Part shown: piece by piece, positions 13,001 through 25,500 of the stretch
Layout: every line of letters begins with the position of its first letter
How positions within the stretch are numbered: position 1 is the first letter of the stretch
Source of the DNA: Kryptolebias marmoratus
Taxonomy: Eukaryota; Chordata; Actinopteri; Cyprinodontiformes; Rivulidae
Assembly (NCBI RefSeq): GCF_001649575.2
Contig: NC_051439.1
Location: forward strand, 8,329,669 to 8,393,668
Direction of reading: 5' to 3'
Length of the DNA stretch: 64,000 nucleotides
Program-made: the position numbers and the translations under genes
Notes under the pieces: model-generated
What the model was told of the DNA's origin: nothing
Seen by the model: the letters and a program-made list of their open reading frames with translations, nothing else
The model's database searches: none

Positions 13001-16000
13001 AAACCACTGAAGGAGAACTTTTGTTTTTCTTATTCCAGGGGTTGGGTCCAGTTGCACTCTCAGGGATTTTGACAGCATTTTGGGTGAAGACATTTCTATA
13101 AAGCAGCTGTCTGTTGTCAGAGACACCCAGGTTTACGTTTTGTTTTGTTTTTTTTGCTCACATCCTGACAACAAAGTGAGCACTCTGCCTAATGATAATA
13201 CAAAGAGGTGAGATTTCACCCGCTGGTGTTAAAAGAAAGTGTAACTGTGTGTTTTTATGTGTAAATGTCGTCTGTTGTGATTGACGCCGTAGCCCGTCTT
13301 CAGTCTGTCCTCCCTGGCCAAGACAGTGTGTTATTGTGTGTGTGCGCGTGCACTGTGTAGTGTGGGGAGATAATGGAATAGAGTTCTAATCCGGTAATCC
13401 CAGCACTGGGCCGAGGCTAAGCCAGGGATTTATGTGTGTGTGTGTGTGTGTGTGTTTGGATGGGGGGGGTGTCTTTGGCAACCAGCCCATAAGAGGGTGG
13501 CTCGGCTCACACCCTCCTTCCAGTCAACGCCATGTATAAATGTAGTTGTGCGTGCCACGTGGTCGCTCGCCGTCTGATAAAAGCTCGGAGACGGGACCGG
13601 TTTAATTCTGGCTCCGGCCCCCCCCCTCCCCTCGAGGCTCTCCTCTGAGCACAGGTCCTCTCTTCTGGTTTCAAAAGAACGAGTCGATGGGGAGAGAGGG
13701 GCGGAATATAAAAAAAAAAAAAAAAGAAGAAATTTCCCCTCAAAAGAGTTTCGCTCGTGTGAACTTATTAAATTGCACGCCAACGTTAAAGAAACATTAT
13801 CACAGCTTTCTCTGCTGGGTGCAGACACACAGCAAAGGGTTTGCTTTACTGTCAAGTCTGAGTTTTATTTATCTGTGCTTACTGGTAGGAAGCGATGCAG
13901 AAGTTGATTGTTGCTTTTAATAACTATTTCATCGAGAGGCTGGTTTACAGGGTTTAGCATTCAGCGCACAGATTTTTCCTTCATGTACAGATTGTTGTTT
14001 TGATCTTTCCCTAATTGATCTCTTTATATAAGCTTTCAATTAAAGCTCAAGTGGCTTATTAAATCTAATATAGAGATTTTTTTTTATTACAGAGACTCTG
14101 TATCATTATAATCCATCAGTTTATTCTAGATGTCACATTATCTAGATTGAGTTGTATACTTTGATCAATAAATGTCAAGTGGTGCTCTGGTCCTCCGTTA
14201 ATGTTGTATTACTTGTATGCTTTCTGTTGGATTTTATTAATTTTAGCCATTGTGCAAGTTTATCTCTGTCTTAAATGAAACATTATTCAAACGTAATCTT
14301 GCAAATAAAATCATTAGTTGGTTTGATTAGATGCATGCTAATTGGCGTTTCTTCAGGCCTCTTCTTCCAGCTTAATATGATCATGTAAACAGTATTTTTT
14401 ATGCATTTGCCCCTCCGTTTGAATTGATATTTTTGCTAAAATGTTTTTTTTTTTTTTTCCCCTGTCAGATAAGGTTCATGCTCTCTCCTGGAATCTCCTG
14501 GGATGATCTGCCCAAAGCTCATAAGCTTCATTCACACCTGGCATTAACTCGCATCCTAAGTGATCTGATCACAGGAGAGCAGCTCTTTGTCTCAGGGCGC
14601 GCTGGCATTAGACACGTCTCAAATCAGTTTTAAGTAATCACCCTGCGATCGGATTGTCATTCCTCGCTCTGTACATTTTTATTCTCCCTTTCCAAATACT
14701 CTTCCCTCTAATTTTGGGTCTGCGTTACGTAAAAAATGTTTTATTCGTACCGTCCTGGACTCATCGGGGAAAATGGTCCAGGATTAAACGCATCAGGTGG
14801 TGCTGTCGGTGTAGCTTGAAGCCCGCTGATGTTCATAGTGCTCCATAGCCAGATGTGGTCCACTCCAGTTGTGGTCAAAACCATAGCTTTAAGGGTTTTT
14901 CCACTTAAGAGGTTCCAGTGCTAGACCAGGGCTGGTGCCAGAGCTGCTATTTTATTTAAATAAAGTTAAGAACCAGTTTGGTTTTCCACAGCCAACCCAG
15001 AGCCACGTCATGACTTCACATTAAACGTCTCTCCTAGTAAATGATTTCTCCTCCTTTTGTTGTGTTCTGAGTTTCTGTAGAGGATCGCAGTGCAGAGAAA
15101 CACATTATCTCCGCACGTCACGGGGTTTGTGTCGTTATTCCTGCGAGCAGATGCCTCAGCATCGCCAGTCTCGCGTCTGTCTTCAAGCTGAATTCAGCGG
15201 GCCCGGCAAAGAGTTGGTGCCAAGCTGGCGTTGGTTCATTGCGGCCCGAGCTGAGGGCGGTGGTACCAGAAAGAGCAGGTGTCAGGTTCAAGTGCTAAAG
15301 CCAGACTTTGCTTGTTTGGTGCGACCTCAAAACTTGACCTTTTTTTTTTTTTTTTTTTTTTCACCAAAGATGTGTTAAAGCTGCATGTCGAAGCCTAAAA
15401 TGTATTCGTTGGGACTTGAGCACAAAGCAAACCATTACGCAACAAATGAGTCGATGTAGCCGGATTAATTGTGAATGCGTTAATCACAGAGCACGCGTCC
15501 TGTTTCAAATTTCTGCACCCTCCTCCTCCTTTACTTTCTACAACTTCCTGCTTCTGTCACGTTCCTTCACTCGCCTTTCCCGTCTCCATTTCAGCGTGTG
15601 AAACTTCAGCCGCCTCGTATCTCGTTTTCCTGCAGTTTGTGGTTTCTCTACAACGCGTCGGCATCTGCATCTTTCCTTTTCGTGGCACCTCTTTTCGTTC
15701 CAATTTGCTTTTACTGCACCTCTTAACCAGTCCGCCCCTTCGTTTCACAAGGCTTATCACTCACTCTGTCTCTCCTCCTCGTTTAGTGCCACTCTTTCGC
15801 AATCCCCGATCCCCCCTTCTCCTCCCCCTCCCGCCGTCCTCCTCAGCATCAGCACAACAGCTAACTCTGTTTCTGAGGAAAGATTGATCAACTAATCTAG
15901 CCGTTTACCCACAATACCTTGTGTCTTTGAGAAGAAAAGGCCAGCGCAGATGACATAATGGGGGGGGGGGAGAAACTGTTGAAGGTTTTTCAAAATGGAG

Positions 16001-19000
16001 CATAATGAGCAAATGTCAAATCAGATGGCGAGTAAGAGGAATGTACACCAACTGTACAGTTTTCCTGAATTTCCTTTTCAAGTTATTTTGCAATTAGTGT
16101 TAAAGTAAATGTGTGGAAAAAATGGAATCTGCTTGAGCGTTTAAACCTAATGAAGCATTTAGTTTGGAGTGCTGAGTTATGCAGTGGTTTAACATTTTTA
16201 CATTATTCAGATATTTAAACAAGCTGCAGAATATTTTACTTTCATTACCTTATTGGAAAAAAAAAATCTAAGTTGAAGTTGACTTACAAGAAGCTCCTTT
16301 CTGACGGGTTTTTTTAGACCCTAACATCCAGTTTACCTTTTCTCTGACAGCAGCGCTGGCTTTTTTCTTTCCATATGTTTTTTTTGACAGTTTATCAATC
16401 TAAACCACTAGTCTGACAATGAAACTACAGACTATATTGCTTTTTCAGGCTATTATCACGACCCTGATTCTTTCTTAGTGGATTAATTCCCACTCTAAAT
16501 AGAAAACATGTTTCTTAAATCTTTCTAAAGCCTTTTTCTGCTCGTTTTTAACACCTGAGAACTTTACTGAGTCCCTTTTGTCTTTGAATTGTTCCAGTTT
16601 TATCCTGGTTCATAGTTGGTCTCGTTTACTTCATTTCCTTCTCTCTCTGCCCCCTCTGCTTTGTCTCTGGAGCACCGGCTAAGTGGATGTTGTGTCTGCA
16701 GCATGTATTAGTGCTGTGATCCGACAGTAGCTTCTGTCTGGTTCAGTACTGCTACCTTGGCAGATGTATTTTTTTTTTTTTTTTTTTTNNNTTTTTTTTT
16801 TTTTTTTTATGGAAGTGTGTGTGTGTGTGTTTTTTGTGCCAGTTTGCCAGTCCCGAGGACCAGCTGGGTCTTCGGAGGCGGCGTGCGTTTGTTTGTCAGA
16901 CGTGACGATGAAAGTAGCAGCCGTGTCCTGTTGCTTTAGAGCGAAACACACTGGTTTGACTGGGCGGATGAATTGGCTCGGTCGCCACAGTCAGCTATTT
17001 TTTCCTACCATCTCCCATCCTCGCTCCCTCGGGCTCCCCCCCACCCCCCCTCTCCATCCACCCACCACCACCGCTCTCTCTCAGTGCGTTAAGGACAGCA
17101 GGTCAAGGAGACAGTGATGAGGTACATATCGGTGTGAACCAGAATGTAGATTAGTGCCTCTCCAGGCAGGGACACACATAAATACAGACACACACACACA
17201 CATGGATGGGTATGTTCACCATCTCTTCCTGCCTCTCTCCTCTCACCATCCAGTGTTTATGTCTCTGTCTTTATCCCTGTGAAAGGTATCAGGCGGAGGT
17301 CAATAATGTGTTGAGCACTATTGATCTGTCCGGTAGGTCCTATGGGTGAGGGAGAGGAAGGGGGAATCAATGCTATTCTGGATAACCCATCTCCATACAG
17401 TGCTATACCACCCAGTCAGATTTTTCTTTTGTTCTCTTGGGTTACTCATCAACATGGTGGGTTTTTACTGAGGGGAAAAATTCAAGAACAACATGGTGCC
17501 CTCGCAGGAACTCTTTAGTTTGCCTGAGTTCATCTTTAGCCCTAAAGAAGTCGTTGCACTTCTTATTCATATTTTGGTTTTAAATTAAAGACGAGTGATT
17601 TGCGTTGTTCCTGCCCAAAATTACGTGTAAACCTGCTTTCTGCAAACTAAAACAACTTGGATATTAGTACAGGTGGGAAATGAAAACTATCATCTGATAG
17701 TACTGAGCCAAGGTAGCATGGTGAAGCTGGTTATTACCAAAATGAGTAAAGTGACTAGTATGCTTTTAAGTCATTATTTTCACCAAGTCCTGCACATCCA
17801 GGGGGTGATGGGTCATGCAGCAAGAGAGACAGGCGAGTGACTACAGCCGTGATTACGATACCGCCACCAGTCCACGAAGATGCTTATTATTGTCGTTTGC
17901 TTGGATGCTCGGCTGACTGAAAGAGGAAGCCTGAGTAGAGGAATTTGGATGACACGGACATTGTTCCCTTTCCACCAGAACACCAAGTTGAAGCGTTCCT
18001 CTGGGGTGTCAGTGCTAATATATATAATATTGGTAAAGATGGTACAGGAAGTTTAGAAGTGGACTCTACGTCCTGTGGGTTGCGGCGGTGAGGCGTTTGT
18101 GGATCGACTGGAATCTTATCAGGGAAACTCACTGGCTTGGTCGGTACTTTCAGCTTTTTCGCGGCGCTCCTGAGTAGTTTTCGTACCGCGACGCGCTCGG
18201 AGTGGCCACCACGTGTCGAAAGTTAACAGCAATCTTGCCGTAACTGTTTCAAAGTATCATCTGCACAAATTGCTCCTCATTACACCGGAACAAGATGATG
18301 TTGCTGATTAATATTGTTCAAGTTACCGGTCTGCGGTTTAAATGTAGCGTCCGTAGCCACAGCAATGTGATCCAGATCGTGTCTTTAGTCCAGATACTGT
18401 ATTATTCATACCTGATGCTGTGACACGGTGTTTCTGCAGCGCCGCAGAGCAAGCCTATTAAAATACAGTTTACAGATTAAACACTGTAAATATTTCCAGG
18501 CATTTGAAACCGCATCCCGTGGGTTTTGTTCAGCTTCTGTCTGCCTTGAATAAAAGGAACATATTCCTGTCATTTCTCTTAATGTCACACATTAAAGCTC
18601 TTAAAGTGCGCGGCGCCGGTCGCTTCTCCTTCATCTGCTGACTCTCCCGACTCCAAAAAAAAAAAAAGCCCAGCTAATTAGTGCAGCATAAATGTCTGCT
18701 GTGGATTCTGTCCTCTTCAGGTGTGTCTTTACCTAATAGTGCCCACTTGTTATTCCTGTACCTGAAAGTTCTTGCTGTACTAGCAGCAGTCATTGTCTCC
18801 CTGCAGGAACGCTGAGACACATTCCTGTAGATTCACATTCTTTGTGAATTGTGCTTTTTTTTTTTTTTTTTTGCAAGTCTCCAACTTCATTGAGAGGAGT
18901 TGAAATGGAAGGGTAAATATAGACGGTACTGCGTGTGCTACCACAAAAACGGGAAAAAAAGCTCTGTTGGATCCTTTTGTATTTCCTCGGGCCGGTTGGT

Positions 19001-19506
19001 TTTAATAAAGTCCAACTGCATACTAAATCTACCTCCCTTTTTTGCTGGTGGCAACTGTGCTCAATTTGCACACTTTTTAAGTTTGTAATCATTTTAGATG
19101 AGCCGGTTAGACTGTATGTGGAGATAAATTGTCACCAATAGTCCTTAACAACAATTGCGACCAGGAGTCTGATTGCAAACAGAAATATCCCCTTTTTCTC
19201 TTTTTTTTTGTTTTAAGTTTTTTCTCCCTTGTTCCAATTTTTTTTCTTCTTCCTCTTCTTGTTCGTTCTCATTCCTGTATCTTCTAACTCACTCTCTCGA
19301 TCTCACTCGCTCCTGCATCGTCTTATTCTCTCTCTGCGCTCCTGGAGCGGGGGATGCCAGGGGGACAGAGTGCAGATAGGACCCGTCGCCATAGCAACAG
19401 CTTCTGCAAGCTGCTGACACCCTACTGTGGGGTGGTGGGGACTGAGAGGAGGAGAGGTTGTGATGAGGAGGGTTAGTACAAGGGTTGGGGCACAGCGAAG
19501 GTTTGT

Positions 19507-19550
<44 letters not shown>

Positions 19551-22500
19551 AAGGGGTGGGGGGTGGGGGTGTCATTGATGGGTGGAAAGAAGGGGAGAAA
19601 ACTGTACAGAGGAAGGGGAGGGGTGGCGTGGAGAGGGAGGAAAAAGAGGCAGCCGACCCGGCTTCTTCCCCAGGGATTCAGTGGCCTGCTCATGTTCACA
19701 AGCAGAATTAGCATAAAGAAGAGGAGGTGTGTGTGTGTGTGTGTGCTTTTCAGTGTACACGTGTGTTAGTTACAGATTTTACAAAGAGCAGAGCATTTGT
19801 GTACGTGCGTGTAATTGGACAAACGCGTTGCCGTCCAGGCGTACAGTTTGTGTCTCTCGGACGCAGTGTGTTCGTTAGGTGTGCGTGCTGGTGGATCGGT
19901 GGATGTTCAAGAGTGCGTATTTGTTGGAGCGACTCCCTCCCCTGGGTCTTAACCCCCCCCCTCCTCCTCCCCGCCTGTAGCCTGCGGTCCTCCCCTGTCT
20001 GTCTCTCTGTACTGAAGGGCTGCACTTTATGAGCCTGTGATGCAACTCTTTGTGTGATATTTATTCTTTTTTTTTTAATTTTGCGTTCATGTATTTGGCT
20101 GCCGGTGTGTGTTTTTGTTCCGCCTCGCTTATGTAAGCGCTCTGAACATGCGTCTGCTTCTTTGCGTATTGTCAGGAATACAGTTATATCATATTTAACT
20201 CGCAGGCTGAATCATTCTCTCCTCTGTTTTTTTTTTTTTTACCCACACACACACACACACACATGTTTGACTGGCAGAACAGGAGCTGGTGGGGTTACAT
20301 GTGTGGATATGATTAGCAGCTGCTCTCGTCAGGTATCTCTGTTACAGATGTTTGTTGCTTCTAAACATTTCTTCCTTTAATCTCCAGATTTGAAATGTCA
20401 TCGCTCTGTTAGCATTTGCATATGCTCCTTGTAAGCAAATGAATGTGGAATCAAAATTTATAGTGTTGTTCATTATGTCAAAACAAAAATACCTCTTTTA
20501 TCCAATAAAAAAGGTACTAAAACCATAATAAAAGCATAGTTTTAAATTTTATTATGCACAATGATATGCCTTTCTGGCATCATAAATACTTAAAAAAATT
20601 GTTAAAGCACAATATCTTAGTATGACTTAAACTGATTAATATAACTACTGGTAACCAAGAAAGGTGGGCGATCATGTGATTGCCTCTGTGTGTGTATATG
20701 TCTGTCTGTTAGCAAAAAATCTTATGAACCACTGGGCAGTTTTGAACAAAACTCAGAAAGTAATCATTGGATGTACGTCTACAGCTGATTCAACAAACTA
20801 CTTTCATTAAATGTAGTTTTTATTTGCTGGAGAGGCAAAATATATATATATTTATTGTTGTAATGGAGAATTATCTGTGAAAAGATACTGTGAATATATT
20901 CCCACGGTAGCTTTTAACTTTTTGGGGGTGTGAACAAGCAGGTAGTGATTTGGAGTTAACACGTTTCTACAGAATAATTGAGAGAATTTTAGCTCCCAGT
21001 TTCTCTTTTTGACTCAGCTGGGTGTTCGGCTTTTTTCCCAAAATAGGAAAGAGAACTTCAAACATGCAAACACGATGCCGTCTTGATTGCCAAGTTAATT
21101 ACACGCGTCTAGGTTGTCAAAGTCCACGCAGAATTTTAAGGTTGATTTGAGAAAACATCTGGAAGGTTATACGTCACATGTTCACCAGATTACCGAAAAA
21201 TGTCTAAATGAGGCAGAAGAACCGTGTTTCTGGTTTAAAGAAGGCCTCTAAACGCGCAGGCCCTGATTGAATCTGTAATTAGTTTACTGTAGATGAGTTT
21301 TTCGGTCGATGGTAATCAGTTTGGTGTTGTAATTGGCCAACGATAAAGCATCGCCATAAATCCGTGTGTTTTGTGTGTTTTGCTCAGAGCGCAGCGGCAG
21401 CGCCCAGTCCGGTGATGGGCAACATGCCCCCCAACGACGCCATGCCAGGTGGTCCCATGCCCCCGGGCTTCTTCCAGGTATGACCCGCCTCCTTTAAGAC
21501 CGCTTCTGCTTTTCTTCCTTACCTTCTCACCATCTCACATTCATCCATTTCTCTCTTCAGACGGGATTCTCAAAATCCTCTTATTGCTGTTTATTTTCCT
21601 ATTCATGTGGAGAACGGGCAAAATGGTCAAATAAAAATAATCTTAATAATTTATATAAAGAATAAATATACCGTGTATCTATTAATTTCTGTTTCTGCGT
21701 GAACCTGAGGCAAAAACAACGCAGCCTTTTTTTAGTTGCAGCTTAGTAGTTACTCATGTTTATTTCAGTGAGTTTTGAGGACACATTCAATTTGCAATAC
21801 ACATAATTAAATAAGCTGTTAAATTGGCTCTATTGCAGTGGGTTGTTTTTGTCTTTTTTTAAATACTTCAACTATATTTGTTGTAATTCTGATCATTCCT
21901 GTACCACAGCTCACCTACTTTCTCTGCTTTCTAAATTCCAAACTTATACGCTGAGAAGTTGACTTATTTTTAACTTTTTCACGAAAGCCTAATTTATACC
22001 ATTTTGCTGGTTTGTGTAGAATTTGTTTGCACTTACCTTGGGATGAATGCACGGATGTGTTGAGAATAATTAGACTTGAGTAAAAAGTTTAAAAAACACA
22101 TCTAATATGCATTTTATGAGAAGTATTTGTCAAATCTCTTGAGGAAAGTGTTTCCTAAGTATGAAAATCTAAAAATCTGTCAGGTTTTACTAGAAGACAA
22201 GACTGGCTCCCAAACAAATATAAAGGCCCAAGTAAAGTTAGGTACTCCTGCTTTACTCCTCTACATTTATTTCTGAATTGTTTATTAAACTAGTTATGTT
22301 CCTATCCATCAGAGCCTCAGAAGCTCACTCTGTTCACTCATCTGTGGCTCGGCTCTCTCGGTGCATTTGTGATTGAACCATCCCGTGTTCATCCGTCCTT
22401 CCACTCGTCCGTCCATCTCCATTTCCGTCTGCCTCCGACCCGTCCCGGCTCTGTGAAGGGGAAAGGTTTTCGTGTCGGGAGATGGCTCTCTCTGAAGAGC

Positions 22501-25500
22501 GAGGAGCACTCCCGAGCACAAGCGCGCGGCGAGCTCGTCCGCTCGCCGACAGAAAAAAAAACCTCATACCTTCACATCCTCTGCGAGCCAGCGCCGTGAT
22601 GGACAGCGGTGGCATTTGGCGGGAGGCGCGATAAAGTGGTGGCGAGGAGCGAGAGCAAAAAAAAAAAAAAAGCGAGTGCCACAGTTAGAGAGAGAGGGGG
22701 AAGAGGGGTGAGAGGAGGAAGAAGAAAAGATGGAAATGCAAAAGACATGGCTACAAGGATTGTTGTGTAGTGTGTTTCTGGTGCTGCCTACCACCATATT
22801 GTTTGCTGGTTTAGCAATGCAGGGTGGGGGTATTAGTGAATGTCTGACTGTGAATAAGAAGAAGGAAGGGTTGGAGGGGAGAAGGGTGACGAGATGCATC
22901 GGAAGGGCTATTTTTAACATTGGTGGGGGAGTGAGACTGAGCAAAGGTTTGTGTGTGGCTGTTATGTTTAGGGGACCTCGTAACAAAAAGCTTTGGCACT
23001 TCACTGTAAAAATGCTTCGTGCTCATTGTTAAAGCAGCATACGTTATCTCCTTGATCCTCGTTTTGTCAATGTTGGACCATGGCTCCTTAACGGTGCTTA
23101 AAAACGGGGAACACAGGAAATAAATGTTCACTTAAAAGTGACACGTCGTAGGAATACAAGCAGCCGAGCAAAAGACTTTTATCTGCCGTCACTGGGGGGG
23201 TTCTGGGGTTTTACATATCATGACATAAACATGATCTGGTCCTTATCGAGTTCGAAATGTATTCAAATCTAACCTCGAGTGTACACAAATACACAACAGA
23301 TTCCACCATGCCATTATTTATCAAACAAAAACCAAGTTGAAGTGGAAAAGCTGTGTGCAAGGAACTAGGAGACTAAACTGCTTTCATGGGTAGAAACAGT
23401 AGCACCCAAGTGTTGATGATCAAATATACTTTAATTAATTGATTAGCATCTATGTGACCGCCTCTATTAATGCAGGAGCATCGGTATTGTGTTGGTCCGG
23501 AGCATACAGCTGTGTGTTTATACGAGGCCAAGGAGGAAAGACAACAGCGCTGAAATTGTTGCTGCCATCGGTTTGGTCGTAAGGTCATTTCCAAACTATT
23601 TGGAGTTCATCATTCCACAGAGGAAACAAATATTCACAAGTGGAAAATATTTAGGCTGGCTGCTAATCTTCCCAGGAGTGGATGTCTCGGCGAATTCACC
23701 CTAAGGTCAGACTGTGCAAATCTCAGAGAACTGGCAAAAACCCAAGAGCTCCATCTCAGACTACACAGGCCTCAGTTAGCAGGTTCAAGGTTGAAGTTCA
23801 CGACAGGACAATTAGAGCAAGTATGGTTTGTTCAGAAGGGTTGGCAGGAGAAAACATCCCTCTACAATGAAAATGGCAGCTTGAATTATGTAGAAGTTGT
23901 ATCTGATTGAACCACAAGACTTCTGGAACAACGTCCTTTGGACAGATAAGACCAAAGTAGAGATGTTTTTACCCACAATGCACAGCAGCATGTTTGGTGA
24001 AAACCACAAGTCGGCGTAAACACCCCATACTGTCAAGCACGGTGTTGGAGGGCTGATGGTTTGGGCTCCTCGCAGTCACTGAGTCGACCATGAACCTCTC
24101 TGTAGACCAGATGTGAGGCCATCTGTCCGACAGCTGAAGTGTGCCCAAAACTGGGTCATGTTTTCTTTTAGTTTTGTTTTGGTTGACCAGATTTTGCCAC
24201 CGTCGGATCTGTTGTGTGTTTTCGTACTCCTCAGGTTAGATTTGACTACGATTATTTCCAATTTAGAGTATTTTTAAAAGACTGCAGCACATGACTAATT
24301 GAATCCTTGATTAGCTTCTTGCTTTGATAAATCAGATAACAGGAAAATAATCTTTGCTTTCTATTTTTTTAATCCCTTCTCCTATATGCTCTGTAGAGTT
24401 TTCTTCAGTATTTTTTCTTTTTGGTACAGACCTTGTGTTCATGTAATCATTGCTGATGTAAAGGGAAGTACAGACAAGGACATTATGATGAAGTAACTAA
24501 AACAGTGTGTTTGAAGAAGTTTCAGGGATAAAGAAACAGAACTCATTTCAGTCTGTCTGCATAAAGTAATAGAAAAAAATCAGTATCTTAAGGCTTTGCT
24601 TTATTGATTCTCTAATCTGTTATATTAACAAATGTCTGAGCTAAGTGTGCAGTCATGGTGATGGGAAAACCACAACTTAAGGTAATTTAAGAACGCTTAC
24701 TAGGTCCTGTGCTTGTAGTTTTAATAAATGTTGTAAATAGAGTTTTACAAGAAAGAACCCCCTTTTTTTTTCTTTTGTTGGTAGGTTATCTCAACAGCTC
24801 TGTAATGTGGGCGCGTGCTTCCAAGTTTGGTTCAGTTTTTAATTTTTCCTCCAAAGGAAAAAAAACGGAGAACGGCGTCCCCTTTAAAAGGCGCGCCACC
24901 CCCGCCGGCCACGTGCTTTCTCACGGACTGTACACCCGCCGACGAGTTTGGGAGTTTGTTGCCGACGACTGTAACGCGTTGAACAAACCTGTACTGCTAC
25001 AGATGCGAGGTCAGGTCAAAACGACACAGCTTCGTCAGCGTTTTTGAGCACGATATCGGATGTTTTAGTTCTGCGTGACGCAACGCTGAGAAATGCAACA
25101 AACTCAATTATAGGAGCGTAGCAAGAGATTGGTGATTTCTACCATCAACAAATTACTTAATAACTCTTCGTAATGCTGCTCATCTGATCCTGTTTTTGAT
25201 AAGCTGATAAATAGACCAAATAGTGACATCAGAGTGACAATAAATCCAGTTTATTTGTACATTTTATTTAGCTGTGTTCAGCACAGCACGTCCACATTTA
25301 GATAAAGGAAACGTGAGCACATTAGTTATTATCTGTCCCGACACATCCACCGATCAGCCCCAATATTTACACTTCCTGACAAGTGGACGGAATAAATTAG
25401 AACATCTCATTACAATATAATGTCCTGCTGGTAACCTTTGGCTCTGGCACGCACCAAACAGATCTGCTGCCAAACATCCCAGTGCCCGACACCGCTGGAT

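Larger units (their letters stand above)
10360..21387 (+). other. ssbp4 intron 4 (11 kb); repeats and possible conserved noncoding segments
   Basis: The longest intron. Recognised contents: a tandem repeat with AGGTCA half-sites (12540-12870), microsatellites at 13433-13455, 19509-19548, 19727-19745 and 20244-20263, long poly-T/poly-A runs (15341-15361, 16770-16810 with a 3-N gap, 18850-18872), and a dispersed repeat near 20700-20800. AT-rich unique stretches with homeodomain- and octamer-like words occur at 14090-14360 and 20400-20470. No exon was found. Confidence 0.55.

Noticed and set aside
19289..19769. His/Thr- and Val/Cys-repeat ORFs on both strands
   Set aside because: They are translations of (GT)n microsatellites.
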